Source: Gracilimonas sp.
GTDB taxonomy: Bacteria; Bacteroidota; Rhodothermia; Balneolales; Balneolaceae
DNA: 64,000 bases
Reading direction: 5' to 3'
Assembly: GCF_014762685.1 (NCBI RefSeq)
Contig: NZ_JABURM010000005.1
Span: 434,001 to 498,000 of the forward strand
Part shown: positions 8,849 to 17,914 of the stretch, in pieces
Numbering within the stretch: position 1 is the first letter of the stretch
Layout: each line of letters opens with the position of its first letter
Made by a program: the position numbers and the translations under genes
The notes under the pieces: generated by a model
Told to the model about the DNA's origin: nothing
The model's input: the letters and a program-made list of their open reading frames with translations, nothing else
Databases searched by the model: none

Positions 8849-9949
8849 ATGGCTAAAAAGAATACAGACGAAGTAAATTTTGCCCCTCGGGGAATCGGAG
8901 ATGAAAAAGACGGTGCCGTACAGAAAGGCGTGGATCTTCCGGCTCCCACAAAAAAGAAACATAAATCCCTTGGTTTAAGTGAAGATGATCTCAAAGCCAT
9001 GTATGAGCAGATGTACCTGCAGCGCCGTTTTGAAGAACGTGCCATGCAGCAGTACCAAAAAGGAAAATTTGGCGGATTCTTACACTTGTATATTGGGCAG
9101 GAGGCAGTTTCTACAGGAACCGTTTATGCATTGAATGACGATGATGATATTATCACAGCTTATCGTGACCACGGTTGGGGTTTGTGTCGTGGCATTACAC
9201 CCAATGAAGGAATGGCAGAGCTATTCGGTAAGAAAACAGGGTGCTCAAAAGGGAAAGGCGGCTCCATGCATTTTGCCAAAACCGAGAATCACTTTTGGGG
9301 CGGATACGGAATTGTAGGTGGTCACATTCCTATTGGCGGCGGACTGGCATTTGCGAACAAATACAATCAGAATGGGCGTATCTCAGCCACCTTTTTTGGA
9401 GACGGAGCAGTAGATCAGGGAGCCCTTCATGAGACCTTTAATATTGCCAATCTTTGGGGATTACCGGCTATCTTTGCAGTGGAAAACAATGGCTATTCTA
9501 TGGGTACCGCTGCCCGGCGCCACACGGTAAATGAAATTGTGGACCGTGCCAAGGGATATGGCATGAAGAGCAGAGTGGTTAACGGAATGGATGTATTCTC
9601 TGTTTATGAGGCTATGAAAGAAGTAGCTGAAGAGGTTCGCAAGAACTCTGAGCCTTACTTCCTTGAAATCAGAACCTATCGCTATCGTGGTCATTCTATG
9701 TCAGACCCTCAGAAATACCGAACTAAAGAGGAGTTGGAAAACTATCAGAAAAATGATCCAATTGAGCGTTTGAAAACTTATTTGAAGGACAATAAGATAT
9801 TGAAAGACGATGGAATTCAGGAAATAGAAGAGAAGGTAGAGCAGGAAGTACTGGATGCCGTGGAGTTTGCGGATAATTCGGACTTCCCGGATGAGTCGGA
9901 ACTTTACGATGACATGTTTGCCGAAGACGAACCTTATTTCCACAATTAA
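8849..9949 (+). CDS. pdhA: Pyruvate dehydrogenase E1 component, alpha subunit
   Basis: The 366-residue protein is the thiamine-diphosphate half of the E1 heterotetramer that decarboxylates pyruvate and acylates the lipoyl group of E2. The ThDP motif runs from GDGAVDQG to VENNGYSMGT, the GDG-x(n)-NN pattern. The phosphorylation-loop region YRYRGHSMSDPQKYR is conserved. Compared with short family members it has a charged N-terminal extension of about 45 residues (K/D-rich, KKKHKSLGLSEDDL). It is first in an E1alpha-E1beta-E2 operon, 24 nt from the E1beta start. E3 is not in the window. Confidence 0.96.
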   Translation: MAKKNTDEVNFAPRGIGDEKDGAVQKGVDLPAPTKKKHKSLGLSEDDLKAMYEQMYLQRRFEERAMQQYQKGKFGGFLHLYIGQEAVSTGTVYALNDDDDIITAYRDHGWGLCRGITPNEGMAELFGKKTGCSKGKGGSMHFAKTENHFWGGYGIVGGHIPIGGGLAFANKYNQNGRISATFFGDGAVDQGALHETFNIANLWGLPAIFAVENNGYSMGTAARRHTVNEIVDRAKGYGMKSRVVNGMDVFSVYEAMKEVAEEVRKNSEPYFLEIRTYRYRGHSMSDPQKYRTKEELENYQKNDPIERLKTYLKDNKILKDDGIQEIEEKVEQEVLDAVEFADNSDFPDESELYDDMFAEDEPYFHN

Positions 9950-9973
9950 TTTTAAAACTGACTACATAAAGTA

Positions 9974-10957
9974 ATGGCTGAATTACAATTTAGAGAAGCA
10001 ATACGAGAGGCAATTGACGAGGAAATGGCCCGTGAAGAGAAAGTCTTCATCATGGGTGAGGAAGTTGCCGAATATAATGGCGCATACAAAGCCACCGAAG
10101 GACTTTTAGACAAATACGGTTATAAACGTGTAATTGATACTCCAATTTCTGAGCTTGGTTTTGCGGGCATTGGAGTAGGGGCCGCGATGAACGGGCTTCG
10201 TCCCATTGTGGAATTTATGACCTTCAATTTTGCGGTTTTGGCGGCCGATCAGATCATCAATCACGCTTCCAAGGCAGGCTATATGACCGGCGGACAGATT
10301 TCCATGCCGATTGTATTTCGCGGGCCTAATGCCTCTGCAGGTCAGCTGGGAGCAACCCATTCCGTAGCATATGATTCTATGTACGCCCACTTTCCCGGAC
10401 TGAAAGTGATCTACACTTCTGAGCCGGATGATGCCAAAGGCTTGTTGAAATCTGCCATCCGCGATGACAATCCTGTATTGTTCATGGAATCTGAGCAGAT
10501 GTACGGAATGAAAGGCGAAGTTTCTGAGGAAGAAGATTATATCATACCGATCGGAAAAGGGAAGATTAAGCGGGAAGGAAGCGATGTTACGGTAGTAGCT
10601 CACGGAAAAATGTATCATGTGGCAAAACAAGCCGCTGCCCAACTTGAGAAAGACGGAGTAGATGTGGAAATTATCGATCCGAGAACGGTGAAGCCTTTGG
10701 ATCTCCCGCTGATTGTGGAATCTATTAAAAAGACCAACCGCTGTGTGGTGGTGGATGAAGCGCATCCGTTTGCAGGATTTGCCGCCGAAATCGGATTTTT
10801 GATACAGCGTGAAGCATTTGACTATTTGGATGCCCCGGTTCAGCGTGTTACACTTCCGGATGTAAATGCACCGTTTGCCAAAAACCTGTTTGACGCATGG
10901 CTTCCGGATGCTAAAAATGTGATCGAAGCAGTTAACAAGGTTACTTACAGAAATTAA
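9974..10957 (+). CDS. pdhB: Pyruvate dehydrogenase E1 component, beta subunit
   Basis: The 327-residue protein completes the E1 active site. Hallmarks are the N-terminal FREAIREAIDEEMAREEKVF, the GEEVAEYNGAYKATEGL segment with the glutamate that activates thiamine diphosphate, and the transketolase C-terminal domain VEIIDPRTVKPLD followed by VVVDEAHPFAG. It follows E1alpha by 24 nt and precedes E2 by 30 nt on the same strand. Length is normal. A long antisense frame (10106-10969) is a shadow of this gene. Confidence 0.96.
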   Translation: MAELQFREAIREAIDEEMAREEKVFIMGEEVAEYNGAYKATEGLLDKYGYKRVIDTPISELGFAGIGVGAAMNGLRPIVEFMTFNFAVLAADQIINHASKAGYMTGGQISMPIVFRGPNASAGQLGATHSVAYDSMYAHFPGLKVIYTSEPDDAKGLLKSAIRDDNPVLFMESEQMYGMKGEVSEEEDYIIPIGKGKIKREGSDVTVVAHGKMYHVAKQAAAQLEKDGVDVEIIDPRTVKPLDLPLIVESIKKTNRCVVVDEAHPFAGFAAEIGFLIQREAFDYLDAPVQRVTLPDVNAPFAKNLFDAWLPDAKNVIEAVNKVTYRN

Positions 10958-10987
10958 TAACTCACTCAACAGAACAGATTAAGAATT

Positions 10988-12253
10988 ATGGCGATTAAGA
11001 TTGAAATGCCGAAGCTCAGCGACACCATGGAAGAAGGGGTGATTGCGTCGTGGAATGTGAAAGAAGGGGATAAGGTCTCTGCCGGTGATATTATTGCCGA
11101 AGTAGAAACCGACAAAGCCACGATGGAAGTGGAAGCCTTTGATGAGGGTACTGTCCTTAAAATTTTAGTAGATGAAGGCGATGCTGTTCCCCTGGGCGGA
11201 CTGATGGCTGTTTTGGGTGAAGAAGGTGAAGATATTTCAGATATATTGGAAGGAGCCGGCAATGGTGATTCCGGGGAATCTGAAGAAAAAGCTGAAGCCA
11301 AAGAATCTGCAGCTGAGGACAAGGAAGAATCCAAAAGCAGTGAAGATTCGACGACGCTGACTTCTCCGAAATCAGAGACTTCTTCAAGCTCATCATCCGA
11401 TGATGGACGAATCAAAGCGTCACCGCTTGCCCGAAAAATGGCCGAAGACAAAGGTATTAATCTTGAAAACGTTCAAGGCTCAGGTCCGGGCGGCAGAATT
11501 ATTAAGGTGGATATTGAAGAATATAAAGAAACGGCACAGCCTGCAGCTGCCTCAGCAGCAGCTTTCCAAAGCCTGGAAAGTAGAGAGGTGAAGGTTTCTC
11601 AAATGAGAAAAACGATAGGCCGACGACTTTCTGAAAGTAAATTCAGCAGCCCGCATTTTTATGAAACCATTGATATTGATATGAAAGCCGCAATGGCTGC
11701 CCGTTCTTCCATGAATGAAGCCAATGACGTGAAAATCAGTTTTAATGATATTGTTGTGAAGGCTTGTTCCATCGCACTTACCCGTCATCAGGCGGTAAAC
11801 AGTTCCTGGTACGGAGATATAATCAAAGAGCACGGCGATGTGCATGTAGCTGTTGCTGTGGCTATTGATGAAGGATTGATGACCCCGGTTATCCGTCACT
11901 CTGACAAAAAAGGCCTCCTGCAAATTTCATCAGAAACCAGAGAACTGGCCGGACTTGCCCGCGACCGCAAACTCCAGCCTGAACAGATGGAGGGAAGTAC
12001 CTTTACCATCAGTAACCTGGGGATGTTTGGCATTGAGGAATTTACCGCAATCATCAATCCACCAAATGCATGTATCTTAGCGGTAGGTGCTATCCGCGAC
12101 GTACCTGTTGTGGAAAACGGAGAAGTAGTTCCCGGCAAGCGCATGAAAGTAACACTGTCCTCCGATCACCGAATTGTGGATGGAGCGAAAGCAGCAGAAT
12201 TCCTGAACACCGTGAAGAACCTGTTGGAAAACCCGCTTTCGATGCTGCTTTAA
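10988..12253 (+). CDS. pdhC: Pyruvate dehydrogenase E2, dihydrolipoamide acetyltransferase
   Basis: The 421-residue E2 carries one lipoyl domain (residues 1-80, with the lipoylated lysine in EVETDKATMEVEAF), then a very acidic Ser/Glu/Lys-rich linker (about 90-138). A peripheral-subunit-binding domain follows (SPLARKMAEDKG to GSGPGGRI, about 140-175), then the catalytic acetyltransferase core. The active-site motif is DHRIVDG near the C-terminus. It passes the acetyl group from E1 to CoA. The single lipoyl domain and the motifs are those of bacterial PDH E2; branched-chain E2 is less likely given the E1 partners. A terminator follows after 19 nt. Confidence 0.95.
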   Translation: MAIKIEMPKLSDTMEEGVIASWNVKEGDKVSAGDIIAEVETDKATMEVEAFDEGTVLKILVDEGDAVPLGGLMAVLGEEGEDISDILEGAGNGDSGESEEKAEAKESAAEDKEESKSSEDSTTLTSPKSETSSSSSSDDGRIKASPLARKMAEDKGINLENVQGSGPGGRIIKVDIEEYKETAQPAAASAAAFQSLESREVKVSQMRKTIGRRLSESKFSSPHFYETIDIDMKAAMAARSSMNEANDVKISFNDIVVKACSIALTRHQAVNSSWYGDIIKEHGDVHVAVAVAIDEGLMTPVIRHSDKKGLLQISSETRELAGLARDRKLQPEQMEGSTFTISNLGMFGIEEFTAIINPPNACILAVGAIRDVPVVENGEVVPGKRMKVTLSSDHRIVDGAKAAEFLNTVKNLLENPLSMLL

Positions 12254-12272
12254 TAGTTGATTAATTTATTTG

Positions 12273-12307
12273 AAAACCCTGCTTATCTTTGATAGGTGGG
12301 GTTTTTA
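12273..12307 (+). terminator. Terminator of the pyruvate dehydrogenase operon
   Basis: AAACCCTGCTTATC pairs, with G-U wobbles, to GATAGGTGGGGTTT around a short loop and is followed by a T-run at 12302-12306. Confidence 0.8.
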
Positions 12308-12364
12308 TGTTTTATATAGAATTATTCTAAATAAAGGTTGTGCTTTTTTAAAGATCCCCTTATC

Positions 12365-12434
12365 ATTGCATCGCTATTTAGATGAAGTCTAAATAGACTT
12401 GATATTAACATATTTAACCTATTAGCGATGCAAT
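12365..12434 (+). promoter_or_regulatory. Nested inverted repeats enclosing the start codon of the siderophore receptor
   Basis: ATTGCATCGCTA (12365-12376) is perfectly complementary to TAGCGATGCAAT (12423-12434), and the second arm contains the ATG at 12428. Inside lies a perfect 9-bp inverted repeat CTATTTAGA-N5-TCTAAATAG (12374-12396), overlapped by AAGTCT-N4-AGACTT (12385-12400). The inner palindrome looks like a protein operator, plausibly iron-responsive. The outer pair could hide the start codon in mRNA. Both functions are inferred. Confidence 0.5.
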
Positions 12435-14815
12435 CTTCAAACAAAATATTCTTAACCGCTTTTCTATTCTTTTTCTCCCTGACAACTTCTATTTATGCCC
12501 TGAACCTAAATGGTAAAATTACTGGTCAGGTTGTAGATGAAAACAATGAACCTTTGACCGGTATCAACCTTCGTCTGGAAGGCTCTACGTATGGAACTGC
12601 TTCTGGTATTGACGGAAGCTATGAGATAACAGGTGTGCCGGCAGGGCGTTATACCTTTGTAGCATCGGGTGTTGGCTTTGAGACGGAAGAGAAATCGATC
12701 ACCATAGATGAAGGTGAAACGCTTACAATAGATGTGATACTGTCAGTTTCGAATGAGGAGCTACAGGATATTATTGTACGCAGTTCCAAGATGAATAAAT
12801 TCAACAGAGAGCGTTCTTCATTTGTAGCTAAAATGCCGATCGAGAATATTGATAATCCGCAAGTATATAACACCATCAGTGCTGAACTGTTGCAAGAGCA
12901 GGTGGTAACAAATTTTGATGATGCCATTACCAATGCACCCGGGATTTTCAAACTATGGGAATCAACAGGCCGTGGGGGTGATGGAGCGGGATATTATGCT
13001 CTCCGGGGATATTACGTCCAGCCGTCCATTGTGAACGGGCTTCCTTCACTGACTAATGGCAGCCTTGATCCTCAGAATATTGAACGTATAGAAGTACTTA
13101 AAGGCCCTTCCGGTACACTTTATGGCGGCAGTTTGGTATCGTATGGAGGATTGATAAATGTGGTTACCAAAAAGCCCTACAACTATTTTGCAGGGAATAT
13201 CTCATACAAAACCGGAAGCTTTGGATTGAACAGAATCTCAGCCGATGTTAATACCCCAATCAGCAGTGAAAATGAAATTGCATTGCGTGTAAATACTTCT
13301 TACCACAAACAAAATAGCTTCCAGGATGCCGGTGAGAATGAATCAATCTTTATTGCACCTTCTCTTTCTTATAAGGTGGATGATAAGCTTTCATTCTTGG
13401 TGAATACGGAATACCTGGAGTCAGAAATGACTAATCCTACGATGCTATTCCTGAACCGAAGCGTGCCGTTGGTTTCTTCAAACCTGGATGAGCTGAATTA
13501 TGACTTTCGAAATTCATATACCAGTAATGATCTGACTATCACAAACCCAACACTGAGCTTGCAGGGGCAAATGGAGTACAAGCTTTCCGATCATTGGACT
13601 TCTCAAGCTTCCATTTCACGCAGTAATGCAAAAACGGATGGTTACTACACTTATTTGTGGGACCTGGCGGATGGAAATTCAACCTATGCCCGGTATATGA
13701 GTAAGCAAAATTCCACGAATCTGGGTACGGACATTCAGCAAAATTTTGTCGGTGAATTCGAGATTGCCGGCATGGATAATAAAATGGTAGCCGGACTCGA
13801 CTATTATCAGGAACAAACTATCAATAACAGTACGGGCTATGTAGGATTTGGAACGGTAACCGTTGGCGATGGAAGTTCAGGGGCGGGTCTCTCACGTCCT
13901 GCAGCCGACCAAGCCCTTGCAGGAGCTGCGGTAACTAATACAAAAACCGAGCAACAAGTGTACAGTGCTTACATCTCGGATGTGATTAATTTCACCCCGG
14001 CACTTTCTGTAATGGCCAGCTTACGCCTTGATCGTTTTGATAATGCAGGTAACACTACCACCGAAGCAGATGACTATCAGCAAACGGCACTTTCACCAAA
14101 ATTCGGAATCGTATTCCAGCCCATCGTGGATAAGGTTTCCCTGTTTGCCAATTACATGAATGGATTCAGCAACGTTGCTCCCCGTATTCAGGATGACGGC
14201 TCAACCAAAACGTTCTCCCCCGAAAAAGCTGACCAATGGGAAGCCGGAGTGAAGACTAACCTTATGAACGGCAGAGTGACTGCAACATTGAGCTACTACG
14301 ATATCAACGTTTCCAACGTGGTGCGTCAAGATCCGGATAGAGTGAACTTTTTTGTTCAAGATGGTGAGAACTACAGCCGTGGTTTTGAGGGAAGCGTGAC
14401 TGCTTCTCCGTTCGACGGACTGAATCTGATCGCCGGGTACAGCTACAACGAGAGTGAGGTAACAAAAACCGACAATGCAGATTACCTGGGCAGGAGACCG
14501 GAATCAGCCGGCCCCCAAAGCTTGTTCAATATTTGGGGAAGTTACCGGGTGCAGTCAGGCACTTTAAGCGGACTGGGAATCGGGCTTGGCGGAAATTACG
14601 TGAGCGAAAATATGATCCTGAACCGCGCTTCCACCGGAACCTTTACACTTCCATCATACACCATTGTTAATGCCTCCGTGTTCTATGATACCGATGCTTA
14701 CCGTATCGACTTCAAGGTAGATAACCTTACCGATAAGGAATACTACAAAGGCTGGAGCACCATAAACCCGCAGAAGCCACGCGTCATTAAAGCCGGATTT
14801 TTATATAAGTTTTGA
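12428..14815 (+). CDS. TonB-dependent siderophore receptor with carboxypeptidase-regulatory-like N-domain
   Basis: The 795-residue outer-membrane protein starts with a signal peptide (cut near TSIYA). A carboxypeptidase-regulatory-like domain follows (GKITGQVVDENNEPLTGINLRLEG, about 28-115), then the plug (APGIFKLWES, LRGYYVQPSIVNGLPS, IERIEVLKGPSGTLYGG) and a 22-stranded barrel ending in GFLYKF with a terminal Phe. The plug and barrel resemble ferrisiderophore receptors of the FhuA/FpvA kind more than SusC. The PepSY protein 18 nt downstream suits uptake followed by ferric-siderophore reduction. The ligand is unknown. Its leader carries nested palindromes that may act as an iron operator. 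Confidence 0.92.
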   Translation: MQSSNKIFLTAFLFFFSLTTSIYALNLNGKITGQVVDENNEPLTGINLRLEGSTYGTASGIDGSYEITGVPAGRYTFVASGVGFETEEKSITIDEGETLTIDVILSVSNEELQDIIVRSSKMNKFNRERSSFVAKMPIENIDNPQVYNTISAELLQEQVVTNFDDAITNAPGIFKLWESTGRGGDGAGYYALRGYYVQPSIVNGLPSLTNGSLDPQNIERIEVLKGPSGTLYGGSLVSYGGLINVVTKKPYNYFAGNISYKTGSFGLNRISADVNTPISSENEIALRVNTSYHKQNSFQDAGENESIFIAPSLSYKVDDKLSFLVNTEYLESEMTNPTMLFLNRSVPLVSSNLDELNYDFRNSYTSNDLTITNPTLSLQGQMEYKLSDHWTSQASISRSNAKTDGYYTYLWDLADGNSTYARYMSKQNSTNLGTDIQQNFVGEFEIAGMDNKMVAGLDYYQEQTINNSTGYVGFGTVTVGDGSSGAGLSRPAADQALAGAAVTNTKTEQQVYSAYISDVINFTPALSVMASLRLDRFDNAGNTTTEADDYQQTALSPKFGIVFQPIVDKVSLFANYMNGFSNVAPRIQDDGSTKTFSPEKADQWEAGVKTNLMNGRVTATLSYYDINVSNVVRQDPDRVNFFVQDGENYSRGFEGSVTASPFDGLNLIAGYSYNESEVTKTDNADYLGRRPESAGPQSLFNIWGSYRVQSGTLSGLGIGLGGNYVSENMILNRASTGTFTLPSYTIVNASVFYDTDAYRIDFKVDNLTDKEYYKGWSTINPQKPRVIKAGFLYKF

Positions 14816-14833
14816 GCTTTGAGAAGCTGATTA

Positions 14834-16063
14834 ATGATGTTTAAGCAAGCCATTTTATTTTTGCACCGCTGGCTCGGACTGATTTCCGGGCTCGTGGTTT
14901 TAATCTTAAGTATTACAGGTGCCATTTTTGTTTTTGAGAAGGAGATAAGTCATTGGCTTCGCAGTGATCTGATGCATGTTGAAAGTCATGATCAGCGACT
15001 TTCAATGGAAACGATGTATGAAATTACATCTGATGCGCTGGAAGTTGATCAGCTTTATTACGGGCTTACTACTTATCAAAATGAAGATCAGGCCTGGTCG
15101 GCATTTAGCTTCGTTCGAAACCCGGAACCTTCTTTGACCTATTTCGGGGCTATTTCTGAATATAAAACGGCTTATGTAAACCAATATACAGGAGAAACGC
15201 TTTCTGTAATAGATGAAGAAAAAGACTTTTTCCAGATCGTAAAAGGCATTCATTGGAGTTTGCTGCTTTCAACTCCGATTGGTCAACCCATTGTGGTTTG
15301 GAGTACGGTGATCTTTATTATTTTGTTGATCTCCGGACTTATTCTCTGGTGGCCCAAAAAGTGGAGTAAGGCCGGTAGAAATAAGAGCTTTAAAGTGAAA
15401 TGGTCGGCCAAATGGCGTCGCGTAAATTATGATCTGCACAATGTTCTTGGGTTTTATGCTTTGATTCTGGCTTTGATTGTGGGAGTAACCGGATTGTATT
15501 GGGCCTTCCCGGTAGCCCAAAAAGCGCTTTATTTTATTGGAAGCGGGGAATTCAAGCTGCCGGAAACAAGCGCACCACAAGTAGCTTCGACACCTCCGGT
15601 TTTACCCGAAAAAGAAAGCCCATTGGAAATAGCATATCAAAATGCCTGGCAAGAATTCCCCGATGCTTACAGTATTGCTTTCATCACTCCAACCGATTCG
15701 GCTGGAACCATTAACGCTATAGTTCGGGGAGATGGCAAGACTTATTATGAGAAGAGTGAGATGAAATTCGACCAATACTCCGGAGAGGTTTTGTATGTAG
15801 ATGCTTATGAGCATAAGAACGCAGGAGAGAAATTAATGGCTATGAATTATGATATTCATGTAGGCGCCATTTGGGGAATTTCAGGAAAGATACTCGCTTT
15901 TCTGATCTGTTTGATCTCTGGAAGTCTTCCCATAACGGGATTTATTATTTGGTTTGATAAGAAAAGAAGATCAAAAAATTCGAGTGAAAAGAAGAGCAAG
16001 CTGAAAGTATATTCCAAAAATCGCTCTGAAAAAGAAGAACGTGAATTGGAATTCGCAGGCTGA
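14834..16063 (+). CDS. PepSY-associated membrane protein (siderophore-linked reductase type)
   Basis: The 409-residue protein has the PepSY_TM layout: a first TM helix (about 17-38, LISGLVVLILSITGAIFVFEKE), a periplasmic PepSY region, a helix near 150-172 before LWWPKKWSK, another at about 200-225 after the DLHNVLGFYALIL motif, and a last one near 355-380, followed by a basic tail. His residues in HRWLG, IHWSLLL, DLHNVLG and DIHVG are positioned as possible haem ligands. Members beside TonB receptors are thought to reduce ferric siderophores. It begins 18 nt after the receptor stop, so it is co-transcribed. Confidence 0.88.
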   Translation: MMFKQAILFLHRWLGLISGLVVLILSITGAIFVFEKEISHWLRSDLMHVESHDQRLSMETMYEITSDALEVDQLYYGLTTYQNEDQAWSAFSFVRNPEPSLTYFGAISEYKTAYVNQYTGETLSVIDEEKDFFQIVKGIHWSLLLSTPIGQPIVVWSTVIFIILLISGLILWWPKKWSKAGRNKSFKVKWSAKWRRVNYDLHNVLGFYALILALIVGVTGLYWAFPVAQKALYFIGSGEFKLPETSAPQVASTPPVLPEKESPLEIAYQNAWQEFPDAYSIAFITPTDSAGTINAIVRGDGKTYYEKSEMKFDQYSGEVLYVDAYEHKNAGEKLMAMNYDIHVGAIWGISGKILAFLICLISGSLPITGFIIWFDKKRRSKNSSEKKSKLKVYSKNRSEKEERELEFAG

Positions 16064-16144
16064 GTTTTAATTACAATTTTATACAAACTTCTCTGATTTA
16101 TTTCCGTAATTGGGGTTCAATTTTGAACTTCAATTAATGGAACC

Positions 16145-16609
16145 ATGAAATCAATTCTTTTAGCCACAACCATTTTTTTAACAGCCTTATCCGGAGTAGT
16201 AAAAGCTCAAAATTCAACGAAGCAGGAAGTCCAGGCTACCATTGAAACACTATTCGAAGGAATGCTTGAAGCGGACGGACAAAAGGTTACTGCTTCTTTC
16301 ACATTGGATGCGATCATGCAAACCATTGTGAAGAATGAACAGGGTAAGGTTACAGTCAGAAATGGCAGTCTTGAGGCCTTTGTGAGCAGCATTGGTTCAG
16401 CTGAACCGGGAAGACTGAATGAAAAGATTGGAAGATATGAGATCAAGGTTGATGGAGAGCTTGCTTCAGCATGGACGCCCTATGAATTTTATGTAGGCGA
16501 GGAGTTTTCGCACTGCGGGGTGAATTCGTTTCAGCTTATGAAAACTGAAGACGGCTGGAAGATCTTCCATATTGTAGATACCCGCCGAAAAGATAATTGT
16601 GCAGAATAA
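16145..16609 (+). CDS. Secreted NTF2-like (SnoaL/DUF4440-type) protein
   Basis: The 154-residue protein has a signal peptide (cut after VKAQ) and a cone-shaped NTF2-like domain: helix QEVQATIETLFEGMLEADGQ, then strands with FYVGEEFSHCGVNSFQLMKTEDGWKIFHIVDTRR. The C-terminal DGWKIFHIVDTRR matches the last strand of DUF4440/lumazine-binding-like proteins. Some relatives bind small molecules; no enzyme activity can be assigned. A similar protein follows 69 nt downstream, suggesting an old duplication or a joint periplasmic role after the iron-uptake genes. Confidence 0.75.
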   Translation: MKSILLATTIFLTALSGVVKAQNSTKQEVQATIETLFEGMLEADGQKVTASFTLDAIMQTIVKNEQGKVTVRNGSLEAFVSSIGSAEPGRLNEKIGRYEIKVDGELASAWTPYEFYVGEEFSHCGVNSFQLMKTEDGWKIFHIVDTRRKDNCAE

Positions 16610-16677
16610 CTTCAGACTTCAGCTTTAAATTGCTGATCGCTGAAAAGAAAATAACTCGAAATTAAAGACATCAGTCC

Positions 16678-17202
16678 ATGAAAAAACTATACGTACTGCT
16701 TCTACTGCTTTTTGGAGCGCAATTTGCAACCGCTCAGGTAAGTGAAGAACAACGACAGCGTGATGTGCAAAGCATCGATAATTTGATCGAAGCGCTGTAT
16801 GCATCCATCTCCGGAGAAAAGGGAGAGCCAAGGGACTGGGATCGATTCCGAAACCTGGTGATCCCTGAAGCACGGCTCATTCCGACAGGTAAAAATGCGC
16901 AGGGTAATAATGTTTATAAAGTATATAGCCCCGAAGAATACATTGAAAGCAGCAACGATTACTTTCTGGAAAATGGATTTTATGAATATGAGATCCATCG
17001 GGAAGAGCACCATTACGGAAGAGTGGTTCACCTATTCAGCACCTATGGCTCAAAACAAAGTAAAACGGATGCTGAGCCCTTCAACAAAGGGATCAACAGT
17101 ATTCAGCTTTTTAATGATGGGGAACGCTGGTGGGTGGTTACTATTTACTGGGCGCATGAATCTGAGAGCAACCCAATTCCGGAAAAGTACAGTGGGCAGT
17201 GA
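16678..17202 (+). CDS. Second secreted NTF2-like protein
   Basis: The 174-residue protein starts with a signal peptide (MKKLYVLLLLLFGAQFATAQ) and has an NTF2-like pattern: helix RQRDVQSIDNLIEALYASISG, a RDWDRFRNLVIPEARLIP segment typical of this family, and the closing strand FNDGERWWVVTIYWAHES. It shares fold and general layout with its upstream neighbour but little direct sequence. The conserved WWVV-x-IYW motif is seen in uncharacterised secreted Bacteroidota proteins. It converges on the next gene with 5 nt between stops. Confidence 0.75.
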   Translation: MKKLYVLLLLLFGAQFATAQVSEEQRQRDVQSIDNLIEALYASISGEKGEPRDWDRFRNLVIPEARLIPTGKNAQGNNVYKVYSPEEYIESSNDYFLENGFYEYEIHREEHHYGRVVHLFSTYGSKQSKTDAEPFNKGINSIQLFNDGERWWVVTIYWAHESESNPIPEKYSGQ

Positions 17203-17207
17203 AATGA

Positions 17208-17507
17208 TCAGCTTTGATCTTTGAGAAGACGATCTATCAGTTTCGCCTTTTCGGGATCAACGTACATTCCGTAGGACATAATGAGGGTGCCTTTCACTCC
17301 TGTATTTGATTCTATGGCATACACTGTTGATTCACTTCCGGGGTCAGTACCCTGATCAAAAGAATGGGTTTCAACAATCTTAAGGTCATCCACAGTGTAT
17401 TTCACAGCCAACTCTTTACAGGTTATGCAATTTTCGCCTAACTCATAGGTATGATTGAATCCTTTGTCTTTTAGTGATTCTACAGCTTCGGCTAAGTCAG
17501 TGTACAT
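17208..17507 (-). CDS. Small conserved Bacteroidota protein of unknown function
   Basis: The protein is 99 residues from ATG 17507; an upstream in-frame start at 17546 reaches into the terminator of the next gene and is less likely. It has CITCKE near residue 30 and a conserved-looking middle, FDQGTDPGSESTVYAIES. Relatives in Bacteroidota have been labelled phosphoribosylpyrophosphate synthetase, but 99 residues are far too few for that enzyme and no PRPP loop is present, so I do not use that name. It lacks a signal peptide and is probably cytoplasmic. Confidence 0.65.
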   Translation of the reverse strand: MYTDLAEAVESLKDKGFNHTYELGENCITCKELAVKYTVDDLKIVETHSFDQGTDPGSESTVYAIESNTGVKGTLIMSYGMYVDPEKAKLIDRLLKDQS

Positions 17508-17550
17508 TATGATCGTTTTGCCTTTTGAGTTTAATATATAATACAAAATA

Positions 17551-17578
17551 AAAAAGCCGCTCGTTCAAGCGGCTTTTT
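17551..17578 (-). terminator. Terminator of the H1-like gene
   Basis: AAAAAGCCGC (17551-17560) pairs perfectly with GCGGCTTTTT (17569-17578) around an 8-nt loop. The A- and T-runs on both sides allow it to work in either direction. It follows the stop of the minus-strand gene at 17602. Confidence 0.9.
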
Positions 17579-17601
17579 AAAATAAAAATAGAGCTGTGAA
17601 A

Positions 17602-17778
17602 TTAGCCGTTATTTTTAATGTCTTGGATCTCAAGGCGAATTTCTTGGGCCAATTTCTTTAGTTCCTGAAGGCCTTTGCGAGCACGTGTACCGGCTGCTTT
17701 ATTGCCTTTGTCGTAGAATTTAGTCATTTCTTCTGTTGCTTCTTCTACGAGGTTTTTGATTTCGTCAACTCTACTCAT
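17602..17778 (-). CDS. Small histone H1-like DNA-binding protein
   Basis: The frame encodes 58 residues: ATG at 17778, stop TAA at 17602. The sequence begins MSRVDEIKNLVEEATEEMTK and continues with FYDKGNKAAGTRARKGLQEL and KKLAQEIRLEIQDIK. KGNKAAGTRARKGLQELK is the signature of the short Hc1/histone-H1-like proteins of Bacteroidota and chlamydiae; an alpha-helical hairpin is expected. Such proteins are abundant and bind DNA without sequence preference, so it is a probable nucleoid protein. It stands alone and is followed 23 nt later by a strong terminator. The length is typical of the Bacteroidota form. Confidence 0.88.
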   Translation of the reverse strand: MSRVDEIKNLVEEATEEMTKFYDKGNKAAGTRARKGLQELKKLAQEIRLEIQDIKNNG

Positions 17779-17914
17779 TATGTAGCTCCGTTAAATTAAT
17801 TATTAGTTAAAAAACTTCCTGTATTCAGAAAGTGCGTTGAAGCTATTCAATCGGGACTCTTGAGTCAAATTAAAAGTGCGTTTTTTACAGTAAAAATGAT
17901 CTTTTTTTTAGTTT

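Noticed and set aside
10106-10969. 287-codon open frame antisense to the E1beta gene
   Set aside because: It lies wholly inside a certain pdhB gene, gives a Cys/His/Ile-rich low-complexity translation, and has no ribosome site.
17208-17507. Phosphoribosylpyrophosphate synthetase
   Set aside because: A label I associate with small Bacteroidota relatives, but the protein is 99 residues and lacks the PRPP loop and second domain.
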